From Fimbriimonadales bacterium (lineage in GTDB: Bacteria; Armatimonadota; Fimbriimonadia; Fimbriimonadales; GBS-DC), in assembly GCA_025998675.1 (NCBI GenBank), contig AP024673.1, forward strand, positions 2,550,562 to 2,614,561: a DNA stretch of 64,000 nucleotides, read 5' to 3'. The translations under genes and the position numbers were made by a program. Under the pieces are notes generated by a model that was not told the DNA's origin, ran no database searches, and saw only the letters and a program-made list of their open reading frames with translations. Shown piece after piece: positions 50,632 through 58,265 of this stretch (position 1 is its first letter; every line of letters starts with the position of its first letter).

Positions 50632-50745
50632 ATGCGAATGCGTGTACGCGAGTTGCGTCAGCGACGCCATCGGCGCATGAAACGGCTGAAACAGCGTCGG
50701 AAGGAAGCCATCAAAGCCGCGCAGGCGGCGAAAGCGGAGAAATAA
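50632..50745 (+). CDS. Tiny basic protein, 37 aa
   Basis: A clear GGAGG lies 9 nt before ATG 50632, and the -10 TAGAAT is at 50576. The product has about 12 Arg, 5 Lys and 5 Ala in 37 residues (RMRVRELRQRRHRRMKRLKQ, then RRKEAIKAAQAAKAEK). Its basic RxxKxLxxRR style resembles small ribosome-associated proteins such as the AURKAIP1/COX24-type or Thx peptides. I cannot assign it to a family. It ends 1 bp before the nucleotidase start. Confidence 0.6.
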   Translation: MRMRVRELRQRRHRRMKRLKQRRKEAIKAAQAAKAEK

Positions 50746-50746
50746 G

Positions 50747-52264
50747 ATGAAAAAACTGTGGTTCACTTTCAGCCTGCTGGGGCTTGTGCTGCAGCTGGGC
50801 TACAGCGCGGACTCCAGCGGGCGATGGTTCCGTCTCACCATCCTGCACACGAACGACACGCACGGACACCTGCTCCCGTTCAGCTACCCCGAAGGCGTTG
50901 CGCCCGACTCGCCCGTGGCGCAGATGCCGCACAAGACGAACATCGGCGGGGTGGCGCGACGGGCGACCCTGATCCAGCGACTGCGCGAACAGCTGCAGCC
51001 CTACCCGTCGCTGGTCATCGACGCAGGCGACTACATGGACGGCACGCCCTTCTCGCTGGAGTTCCTCGGCGAGGCGGATGTGGCGTGCATGAACACCTGC
51101 GGGTACGACTTCGGCACGCTGGGCAATCACGAGTTCAGCAACATGCTCGATCAGGTGCTGCGCCTGGTGCAGATGAGCCGCTTCCAGACCGTGTGTGCGA
51201 ACCTGCGCTATCGCGACACAGGCGAGCCGCTCGTGCCCCCCTACACGATTACGCAAGTCGGCGAGTTGCGCGTCGCGCTCTTCGGGCTGGTAATCACCGA
51301 CACGCAGAATTATCGCGGGGCGCGCGAGCGCGTGGAGGTACAGAACCCGTTCGAGGTCGCGCGCCAGCTTGTACCCCAGCTGCGCCAGCAGGCGGATGTG
51401 GTGATTCTCATCTCGCATCTGGGCATCGGCGACGATGAGCGACTCGCGCGTGAAGCGCCCGGCATCGATGTGATTATCGGCGGGCACTCGCACACGCGCC
51501 TCGCCGAGCCGCGCTTCATCGAGTGGCAGCAGAAAGCCCCCGTGAATCTGGGCGGCACGGTGATTGTGCAGGCGCACCAGTGGGGCGGCGAGCTGGGCAG
51601 GCTGGATCTGCTCTTCTGGCGCGATATCGACACGAACCGCCTCGAAATGGTTGGCTACAAGGGGCAGCTCATCCCCATCACCGCCGACATTCCCGAGCAC
51701 CCTGAGACGCGGCGCGTGCTGAACGGCTACTGGAAGCGCATCGCGGGCAAGTACGGGCGCGTCGTGGGCGAGGCGACGGACGACTTCGTGCAGCGCGGCG
51801 ACGACTTCGCGCACTACTACCTGGTGGGCGACGCCGTGCGCGCGAGCTTCGGCGTGGACTTCGATCTGCAGAATATGTTCGGCATCCGCATCGAGCTGGC
51901 GCGCGGCGCAATCCGCTATTACGACCTGGCGCGGATGATGCCCTTCGGCAACACGGTGGTGCGCTTCGAAATCACGGGGCGCGACCTCAAACGCCTGCTC
52001 GCCGAGCAGCGCCCGACCGTGAGCGGCATCCGCTATCGCGTGCAGAACCGCCAGCTACTGGAAGCGACCATTAACGGCGCGCCGATTGAAGACGACCGAA
52101 TCTACAAGGGCACGACCAATTCGTATTTCGCTGACCGCTATCTGAAGCCGCTGGGCGTCTCGTATGCCGACACGGGCAAAGTGCTGCTGGATGTCGTCGC
52201 GGACTACATTCGCAAGCAGCGCAGGGTCTCGCCCGTGTATGATGGCAGGCGCGTGGTGCGATGA
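50747..52264 (+). CDS. Exported 5'-nucleotidase (UshA-like, two domains)
   Basis: The protein has 505 residues. Signal peptide about 1-20. Metallophosphatase domain 27-320: ILHTNDTHGHL, VIDAGDYMDG, GTLGNHEFSN, LISHLGIGDD and IGGHSHTRL. C-terminal 5'-nucleotidase domain 345-500, with NMFGIRIELARGAIRYYDLA and MPFGNTVVRFEITG, supplying the nucleotide pocket. It should hydrolyse extracellular nucleotides. Its ATG overlaps or abuts the 37-aa gene, and its stop overlaps the DUF5693 gene (ATGA). Confidence 0.92.
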   Translation: MKKLWFTFSLLGLVLQLGYSADSSGRWFRLTILHTNDTHGHLLPFSYPEGVAPDSPVAQMPHKTNIGGVARRATLIQRLREQLQPYPSLVIDAGDYMDGTPFSLEFLGEADVACMNTCGYDFGTLGNHEFSNMLDQVLRLVQMSRFQTVCANLRYRDTGEPLVPPYTITQVGELRVALFGLVITDTQNYRGARERVEVQNPFEVARQLVPQLRQQADVVILISHLGIGDDERLAREAPGIDVIIGGHSHTRLAEPRFIEWQQKAPVNLGGTVIVQAHQWGGELGRLDLLFWRDIDTNRLEMVGYKGQLIPITADIPEHPETRRVLNGYWKRIAGKYGRVVGEATDDFVQRGDDFAHYYLVGDAVRASFGVDFDLQNMFGIRIELARGAIRYYDLARMMPFGNTVVRFEITGRDLKRLLAEQRPTVSGIRYRVQNRQLLEATINGAPIEDDRIYKGTTNSYFADRYLKPLGVSYADTGKVLLDVVADYIRKQRRVSPVYDGRRVVR

Positions 52265-54099
52265 GGCTTTCGGGCGCGCTGCTCGCGGTTGGGCTGATAG
52301 TGTCTTCGCTGGCGGCGGGCGCGGCGGCGCTGCAACGCCTGCGCGTCGAGCAGGCGAACCGCTCGGTCGAGCTGGCGCTGGACTACCCCGATGTCGCGCA
52401 GTGGGCGAGCGCGGAGGGCAAACCCGTCGCCGCATGGCTGCAGGGGTTCAGCACGCCGTTCAGCGTCGCGCTCACGGAGGGCACGCTCGCGGATTGGGGC
52501 GCGCCCATCCCTGCGTCGACGCCGACCTACCTGCTGAGCGAGGCGCGCTTCCAGCAAGCCAAGCGCATGCTCGCGCTCAAGGCGCGGGTGGAACTCCAGC
52601 CGCCCCAGGATGCGCCCGCGATTGAGGTACGCTCGGCGCGTGGGGCGCGATTCTGGGTCGTTGGCGATGCGGCGACCGTCGCGCAAATCGGATTGGGCTT
52701 GGATCCCGTGCAGGTGGCGCAAGTACGCGCAGGGGGCAAGCCGATCATCGCGCGGCTGGTCAATCCGCAGGGCGTCACGCCGCTCGCGCTGCGCGGCAGC
52801 CTGCTGTTCGCGCGGGAGCAGGGCGCGTCGCTACTGATTTTCGCGGGCGATCAGGCGCTGGGCTACCGCCCCGGACTGCAGGCGACCGCGCACAACATTA
52901 AAGCAAACGGCATGCGTTTCGGCGCAATCGAGTTCGCCAAACAGGCGGGCGCGGGCAACCTGATGGGGGCAATCCCCGAGCGTACCGTGCGTGTGCATAG
53001 CGTCGGGCTTGCCGAGTCGCTGCTGCTGTCGCCGAATGAGATTGTGGAGCGTCTGGAGCGCGCCGCGCAGGAGCGCAATATCCGCGTGCTGTACCTGCGC
53101 GCGGCGGGCGCGGACACCGCAACCCTGCGCGAATTGCTCCAGAGCCTGACCCATCGGCTTCAGCGCGCGGGGTATGTCATCCGAGAGTCGGGCGCGCGTC
53201 CCTTTGGCGCGTTGCAGCCTTCCGCGTGGCAGTTTGCGCTGGCGGGGCTGGGTGTGGGCGTGCTGGGCGGCTGGCTGCTGACGCTGTTTCGGCGCACGGG
53301 GGTGTGGGCGCTTGCGCCGCTGGCGCTGGGTGGGCTATGCGCCGCGCTGTGCCTGTTCCCGATGGGGCGCAAACTCGTCGCGCTCGCCGCCGCGCTGCTG
53401 TTCCCGACCGTCGGCATGCTGGCGATGGCATGGCTTGCGCCGGGCGGCATGCCCAACCTGTGGCAGGGCGCGCGGCTCCTGATTGTGCCCTTCGCCTGGA
53501 GCCTGATGGGCGCGCTGCACATCGTGGGACTGCTCGCCGAAACGCCGTTCCTGATTAAGGCAGACCAGTTCGCAGGAGTGAAGCTGGCGCACGCGCTGCC
53601 CCTGTTGCTCGTGCTGGGCTTCTACACAGCGTGGGTGGTCGGGCGGTGGGACTTCTGGCGCGAGTGGCTCACACGCCCCGTGCTGTGGGGGCAGGTGTTG
53701 CTCGCGCTGGTGATACTGGCGGCGGTGGGGCTGATGCTGCTGCGCACGGGCAACGAAGCGCCCGGCGCGGTTCCTGACTGGGAGCTGCGCCTGCGCGCCC
53801 TGCTGGAGACCGTAATGAATGTGCGTCCCCGCACCAAAGAGTTCCTGATCGGGCATCCCGCGCTGGTCATCGGCGCGGCGATGCTGCTGATGCGCCAGAC
53901 GCGCCTCCTGCCCCTGACGATGTTTCTCGCAACGATTGGACAGGTCTCGCTCGTGAACACCTTCTGTCATCTGCACAGCCCGCTGCTGGTCTCGCTCCAG
54001 CGCACGGGATGGGGTATACTGCTGGGTGTGGGGTTGGGACTGCTTGCGCTCTGGCTGATGCGGCGCATTAACCTGCTCACAACGCACGCGGTGCGATAA
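52261..54099 (+). CDS. DUF5693-family polytopic membrane protein
   Basis: The protein has 612 residues. An N-terminal transmembrane helix is followed by a soluble domain (about 30-305; RLRVEQANRSVELALDYPDV at its start matches DUF5693 proteins) and then about 8 transmembrane helices (320-600). Family members lie in polysaccharide or S-layer export loci of Armatimonadota, Chloroflexota and Deinococcota-like genomes and are uncharacterised; this is recalled, not tested. It overlaps the nucleotidase gene by 4 bp. A -10-like GATAAT at its very end probably starts the next gene. Confidence 0.75.
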   Translation: MRLSGALLAVGLIVSSLAAGAAALQRLRVEQANRSVELALDYPDVAQWASAEGKPVAAWLQGFSTPFSVALTEGTLADWGAPIPASTPTYLLSEARFQQAKRMLALKARVELQPPQDAPAIEVRSARGARFWVVGDAATVAQIGLGLDPVQVAQVRAGGKPIIARLVNPQGVTPLALRGSLLFAREQGASLLIFAGDQALGYRPGLQATAHNIKANGMRFGAIEFAKQAGAGNLMGAIPERTVRVHSVGLAESLLLSPNEIVERLERAAQERNIRVLYLRAAGADTATLRELLQSLTHRLQRAGYVIRESGARPFGALQPSAWQFALAGLGVGVLGGWLLTLFRRTGVWALAPLALGGLCAALCLFPMGRKLVALAAALLFPTVGMLAMAWLAPGGMPNLWQGARLLIVPFAWSLMGALHIVGLLAETPFLIKADQFAGVKLAHALPLLLVLGFYTAWVVGRWDFWREWLTRPVLWGQVLLALVILAAVGLMLLRTGNEAPGAVPDWELRLRALLETVMNVRPRTKEFLIGHPALVIGAAMLLMRQTRLLPLTMFLATIGQVSLVNTFCHLHSPLLVSLQRTGWGILLGVGLGLLALWLMRRINLLTTHAVR

Positions 54100-54113
54100 T
54101 CGGCTGGTTGCTT

Positions 54114-55202
54114 ATGAAAGGACAACGGATTTTTGGACTGATGCTGACGCTGGGAATGCTAATTGCGCTGGCGGGCGCGACTGAAGTGCGCATTCTCAGC
54201 TGGAACATCAAGCGCGCGGTCGGCGTGAACAACCCGAACGACGCGCAGCAGCCCTATGTCGCCAAGATTATGAATCATCTGCGCCCCGATATTGTGCTCC
54301 TGCAGGAGGTCGGCGGCGAGACGCGCACCAGCTGGAACGCCCTTACGCAGGAGAGCGCGCTGGATAGCTTCGTGCGCAATAACCTGACCTTTTTCGGGAC
54401 GAACCCGCAGCGCAATCAGGATTACTATATTTATGTCAACCGCCTCTCGGACGGCTGGATCAGCAACGCGGTGATTAGCCGCTACCCGTTTCAGAATATC
54501 ACCGATGTGGGGATTGGCTCGCCCAATCGCGGGCTGACGATTGGGCTGATTGATGTGCCGGGCACGAACGGGCTGGGCGTGTTTGGGGCGCACTTCAAGG
54601 CGGGCGGCTACACCAGCGACGCCGTCGCCCGTCAGACCAACGCCGAGAACACGCGCGACCGTGTGCGCGACTGGCGCGTGCGCAACCGTCGCGCGGCGTA
54701 TGTGCTGGGCGGCGACCTCAACGAGAACGAAGACCCCGACCTGAGTTCGACCTTCGATATTGGCGGGACGCTCCCCGACGGGCGGGTTTACGCGCCCATC
54801 AGCACGGTGCAATCGGCGCGCCTGCGCGATACCGTACCTGTGGATGCGCTCGGCGGCAAGCGCACCTACCAGGTTTCAGACCGCAATTCCGACCTGCGCC
54901 GACGGCTGGATTACCTCATGGTCTCCGCCACTGAACCCGGACGCGATCGTATCAATGTGCTGGAGGCGACGATTTTCAACACGCGCCGATTCCCCACGGG
55001 CGGACTGCCCGCAGGCTTCGACATCACCGACAGTCAGAACGCCTCCGACCACGCCGCGCTGTTCGTGCGCCTTCGAATCGACGAGTGGCGTTCCTACGGC
55101 AACGGTGGGGGCTATTGGGTTCCAGAACCGGGCTCGATGCTTGCGCTGCTGATTTTCTCCGGAGGCGGGATAATCGTGCTGCGCCGCCGCACGGGACGAT
55201 AG
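54114..55202 (+). CDS. Endonuclease/exonuclease/phosphatase family protein with PEP-CTERM anchor
   Basis: The protein has 362 residues. Signal peptide about 1-24. EEP domain: VRILSWNIKR, PDIVLLQEVGGETR, then FGAHFKAGG, GGDLNENEDPD and the final SDHAALFVRLR (metal ligands Asn, Glu, Asp, Asn, Asp-His). C-terminus YWVPEPGSMLALLIFSGGGI, then Arg-rich, is a PEP-CTERM sorting signal for exosortase-dependent export. It could be an extracellular nuclease or phosphodiesterase. No exosortase gene is in this window. GATAAT lies 13 nt before ATG 54114. Confidence 0.88.
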   Translation: MKGQRIFGLMLTLGMLIALAGATEVRILSWNIKRAVGVNNPNDAQQPYVAKIMNHLRPDIVLLQEVGGETRTSWNALTQESALDSFVRNNLTFFGTNPQRNQDYYIYVNRLSDGWISNAVISRYPFQNITDVGIGSPNRGLTIGLIDVPGTNGLGVFGAHFKAGGYTSDAVARQTNAENTRDRVRDWRVRNRRAAYVLGGDLNENEDPDLSSTFDIGGTLPDGRVYAPISTVQSARLRDTVPVDALGGKRTYQVSDRNSDLRRRLDYLMVSATEPGRDRINVLEATIFNTRRFPTGGLPAGFDITDSQNASDHAALFVRLRIDEWRSYGNGGGYWVPEPGSMLALLIFSGGGIIVLRRRTGR

Positions 55203-55207
55203 CACCC

Positions 55208-56098
55208 CTACCGACGCCGTAGCCGCCGACGCAGGGCGTCCCAGTAATTCTTCAGCAGAAACAGCGACGCTCGCAACGACAACCCCACAGGCACGAGCGG
55301 GCGCAACAAGGGGAAAGTCTTCCGCGCGTAGTGCTTCTTGTAGAACAGGTACATGCTCCTGTGAAAGGTGATAATCATTCGGTTCGCCACCAGGTCTGTG
55401 CTGCGCCCAATCGCGTGAACAATCTTCGGTTCGGGATAATAGACCACTTTGTAGCCCGCTTCCCACGCGCGATAGCACAGGTCGGTGTCCTCGCAATACA
55501 TGAAAAATCGCTCGTCAAAACCGCCCAGCTGCTCGTAAACGGCGCGCCGAATGAACAGCGCCGCGCCCGACACCCAGTCCACCTCGCGAACCGAGTTGTG
55601 GTCCCAGTCGGTCATCAGGTAGTCGCGCGTGTAGGGGTTGTTGGGAAAGAGCCTGCCCAGCGGCGTGTTGCGAAACAGCGCGGCGGTCGGGTTCGGAAAC
55701 CGTCGACACGAGTATTGCAGGCTACCGTCGGGGTTCAGAATCTTCGGTCCGAGGACGGCAATCTCAGGATGGCGCTCGGCGTACTCCACCAGCAAATCCA
55801 GCGCGCCGGGCAGCACCTCCGTGTCGGGGTTCAGGATGAAGAGGTACCTACCCTGCGCGGCGCGCGCCGCCAGATTGTGCCCCCGCGAAAAGCCCAGATT
55901 CTGCTCGCTGACCAGCAGGCGCACTTCGGGGAACTCTTTCTCGATCATCTGCACGCTGCCGTCGCTGGAGGCGTTGTCCAGCACGACGATTTCGTAGGGA
56001 CACTGCGGCGGGTGCGCGCGTATTGAGCGCAGGGCAGCGCGCAGTGGCTCCCGCGCGTTCCAGTTCACAATCTGCACGGTCAACAGCAGCTCCGACAT
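55208..56098 (-). CDS. GT2-family glycosyltransferase (rhamnosyltransferase-like)
   Basis: The protein has 296 residues. GT-A fold: VQIVNWNAREPLRAALRSIR, VLDNASSDGSVQMIEKEFPE, then FILNPDTEVLPGALDLLVEY with the metal-binding DxD-like NPD. The GGFDERFFMYCEDTDLCYRA segment gives the acceptor/base ED motif. It probably adds a deoxyhexose to a surface glycan. Start at 56098 follows TATCCT by 8 nt, back to back with the TATAAT of the next gene. Confidence 0.9.
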   Translation of the reverse strand: MSELLLTVQIVNWNAREPLRAALRSIRAHPPQCPYEIVVLDNASSDGSVQMIEKEFPEVRLLVSEQNLGFSRGHNLAARAAQGRYLFILNPDTEVLPGALDLLVEYAERHPEIAVLGPKILNPDGSLQYSCRRFPNPTAALFRNTPLGRLFPNNPYTRDYLMTDWDHNSVREVDWVSGAALFIRRAVYEQLGGFDERFFMYCEDTDLCYRAWEAGYKVVYYPEPKIVHAIGRSTDLVANRMIITFHRSMYLFYKKHYARKTFPLLRPLVPVGLSLRASLFLLKNYWDALRRRLRRR

Positions 56099-56106
56099 CC
56101 GCAGGT

Positions 56107-56129
56107 AGGATACCCTGAAGGGGTATAAT
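56107..56129. promoter_or_regulatory. Back-to-back divergent -10 boxes
   Basis: Minus-strand TATCCT (AGGATA 56107-56112) and plus-strand TATAAT (56124-56129) are 11 bp apart, with CCCTGAAGGGG between them. Confidence 0.55.
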
Positions 56130-56141
56130 CGGCATCGATTA

Positions 56142-56525
56142 ATGAAAGCAACAACGCGACTGATTGCCCTGTTCTGGCTGCTGGTGGGCGCGAGTATCTG
56201 GTGGACGGCGCTGCAGGGCGCGCCGACGCCGCTCAGCCTGCGCTTTTTCGCAACCATCCAGGTGCTGGGCGGCATCTTTCTGCTGATGCGCCTCGCCATC
56301 GGCTGGGTGTTCCTGATTACGATGTCTGTCTTCGCGATGGTCACCGGGCTGTTCGCGCTGATTACCGTGCCCTTGATGCCGCCTGAAGTGGTGCAGAACG
56401 CGCCGCGTCTGCTGGGGCTAAGCCCGCACGGGGTGCTGGCGCTGACCGCCGTGCTGGGCGTCGTGCTGGGGCGACTTTGCTGGCTGGGACTGCGCAACGA
56501 CCCGCCGGGCAACTGGAGCCAGTAG
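56142..56525 (+). CDS. Small four-helix membrane protein, 127 aa
   Basis: I do not recognise this family. Four hydrophobic helices (about 5-27, 33-52, 54-80, 94-116) with very short loops and a Pro/Asn/Ser tail. ATG 56142 lies 12 nt after TATAAT. The Nif3-type gene starts after its stop with a separate -10. Confidence 0.6.
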   Translation: MKATTRLIALFWLLVGASIWWTALQGAPTPLSLRFFATIQVLGGIFLLMRLAIGWVFLITMSVFAMVTGLFALITVPLMPPEVVQNAPRLLGLSPHGVLALTAVLGVVLGRLCWLGLRNDPPGNWSQ

Positions 56526-56526
56526 G

Positions 56527-56532
56527 TACAAT
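56527..56532 (+). promoter_or_regulatory. -10 box of the Nif3-type gene (leaderless)
   Basis: TACAAT preceded by AGG, 10 nt before ATG 56543. Confidence 0.55.
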
Positions 56533-56542
56533 TCCCCCCGCT

Positions 56543-57634
56543 ATGGCAGTATCGGTGCGTGAGGCGCTTGGCTTCCTCAACGAGATTGCGCCCCCCGAAT
56601 GGGCGTTCCCGAACGACCCGGTGGGCTTGCAGATTGGCGACCCCAATCAGTCGGTGGAGCGCGTGCTGGTGGCGTTAGACCCCGACCCGCGCACGGTCGC
56701 CAGCGCGCAGTACCGTCAATGCCAGCTGCTGGTGACGCACCATCCGCTGATCTACCGCCCGCTGAGCAAGGTGCGCTTCGATGACCCTGTGGGGCAGGCG
56801 GTGCAGGGGCTGTGCGCCGCCCGAATCGCGCTGATTGCCGTTCACACGAACTGGGATGTCGCGCCCGGCGGGGTCAACGACACGCTGGCGGAGGTGGTGG
56901 GGCTGACCGAAGTGCGCCCGTTTGGCGAGGGTCCGGCGCAGAAGCGCTACAAAATCGCTGTGTTCACCCCAACGGCGCATGCGGACGCCGTGATCGACGC
57001 GATGGCGAACGCAGGCGCGGGCGTCATCGGGCTGTATCGGCGATGCGCGTTCTACACGGCAGGCACGGGCACTTACGAGCCGATGGAGGGCGCGAACCCC
57101 TATCTGGGGCAGGTGGGCGCGCGCGAACACGCCGAAGAGCTGCGCATCGAGATGCTCACCCCCGCCGAACGCCTGAACACGGTGGTGAACGCGATGCTCC
57201 GCGCGCACCCCTACGAAGAGGTCGCCTACGATGTCTATCCGCTGCACACGCAGGCGGAGCATGCGCTGGGGCGCGTCGGCGCGCTGCCCAAGCCGATGCT
57301 CGCCCGCGAGCTGCGCGATTACCTCGCCGAGAAGCTGGGCAACCCCTATGTGCGCGTGTACGGCAAGCCCAGCCAGATTGTGCGCACGCTGGCGGTGGTG
57401 GGCGGCTCCGGCGGCGATTATTTGCCCGACGCCCAGCGCGCGCACGCCGACGCCCTGCTCACGGGCGAAGTGCGCCACCACCACACATGGGAGGCGTGGG
57501 CGCGCGACATCGTGCTGCTGGAAGGCGGGCACGCCGAGACCGAACAGCCCGGCGTCGTGCGACTGGCGGAACGGCTGCGCGAATCTCTCGAACCGCGCGG
57601 CGTGGAAGTGATTGTGGAAGGGAGCAACGAATGA
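56543..57634 (+). CDS. Nif3-like dinuclear metal centre protein (YqfO type)
   Basis: The protein has 363 residues. VTHHPLIYRPLSKV, AVHTNWD and TGEVRHHHTWEA carry the His/Asp/Glu ligands of the two-metal centre. The NPVGLQIG-like opening (DPVGLQIGDPNQSVERVLVA) is typical. Residues 130-245 are the PII-like insertion domain (KRYKIAVFTPTAHADAVIDA) found in the longer YqfO-type members. Its biochemical role is debated (GTP cyclohydrolase I type 2 homologue). It overlaps the response regulator gene by 4 bp. Confidence 0.9.
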   Translation: MAVSVREALGFLNEIAPPEWAFPNDPVGLQIGDPNQSVERVLVALDPDPRTVASAQYRQCQLLVTHHPLIYRPLSKVRFDDPVGQAVQGLCAARIALIAVHTNWDVAPGGVNDTLAEVVGLTEVRPFGEGPAQKRYKIAVFTPTAHADAVIDAMANAGAGVIGLYRRCAFYTAGTGTYEPMEGANPYLGQVGAREHAEELRIEMLTPAERLNTVVNAMLRAHPYEEVAYDVYPLHTQAEHALGRVGALPKPMLARELRDYLAEKLGNPYVRVYGKPSQIVRTLAVVGGSGGDYLPDAQRAHADALLTGEVRHHHTWEAWARDIVLLEGGHAETEQPGVVRLAERLRESLEPRGVEVIVEGSNE

Positions 57635-58224
57635 AAGCCTATCGCGTGCTAATCGTGGACGATGAACCCGTGATTCGCCTCGACCTGCGGGCAATGCTGG
57701 AGGCGATGGGGCACGAGGTGGTGGGCGAGGCAGATAACGGCGCTGACGCGCTCCAGCTTGCGCGCACGCTCCAGCCCGACCTCGTGATTGCCGACATCAT
57801 GATGCCCGAAATGGACGGGATTGAACTCTCGCGGCGGCTGGCGCGGGAGCGGATTGCCCCCGTGCTGGTGCTGACCGCCTACAGCGAGCCGGAGATGGTC
57901 ATGGGCGCCGACCGCGCGGGCGTGCTGGGCTATCTGGTCAAGCCGTTTCGCGAGGCGGACCTCGCGCCTGCCATTCAGGTCGCCGTCAGCCGCTACCGCG
58001 AGTTGCGCGCGCTGGAGACCCAGAACCTGAACCTCGCGCAGGAGATTCAGGCGCGGCGACGCATCGGACGCGCCAAGCGCGTGCTGATGCAACAGCTCGG
58101 TCTCGCTGAAGAGGACGCCTTCCGCCGCCTGCAGCAAACCGCCGAACAGACGGGCAAACCGCTCGCGGAAGTCGCCGAAGCTATCCTGCTGGCGTATCAG
58201 GTACAGCCCGAAAGCGAGTCGTAG
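57631..58224 (+). CDS. Response regulator with ANTAR RNA-binding domain
   Basis: The protein has 197 residues. Receiver domain 1-120: VLIVDDEPVIRLDL (acidic pair), phospho-acceptor Asp in LVIADIMMPEMDG, Thr in LVLTAYSEPEM, Lys in GYLVKPF. ANTAR domain 135-195: RRRIGRAKRVLMQQLGLAEE, then DAFRRLQQTAEQTGKPLAEV. ANTAR regulators bind paired hexaloop hairpins in RNA and prevent termination. No histidine kinase is adjacent. A terminator hairpin follows immediately. Confidence 0.93.
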   Translation: MKAYRVLIVDDEPVIRLDLRAMLEAMGHEVVGEADNGADALQLARTLQPDLVIADIMMPEMDGIELSRRLARERIAPVLVLTAYSEPEMVMGADRAGVLGYLVKPFREADLAPAIQVAVSRYRELRALETQNLNLAQEIQARRRIGRAKRVLMQQLGLAEEDAFRRLQQTAEQTGKPLAEVAEAILLAYQVQPESES

Positions 58225-58227
58225 AAA

Positions 58228-58256
58228 AGGGGCGCGGCGAGCGCGCCCCTGTGTTA
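58228..58256. terminator. Bidirectional terminator between the ANTAR gene and pilQ
   Basis: AGGGGCGCG pairs with CGCGCCCCT around GCGAG. On the minus strand it is followed by TTTTC, ending the pil operon; on the plus strand by GTGTTAT. Confidence 0.75.
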
Positions 58257-58265
58257 TGGGTTCGT

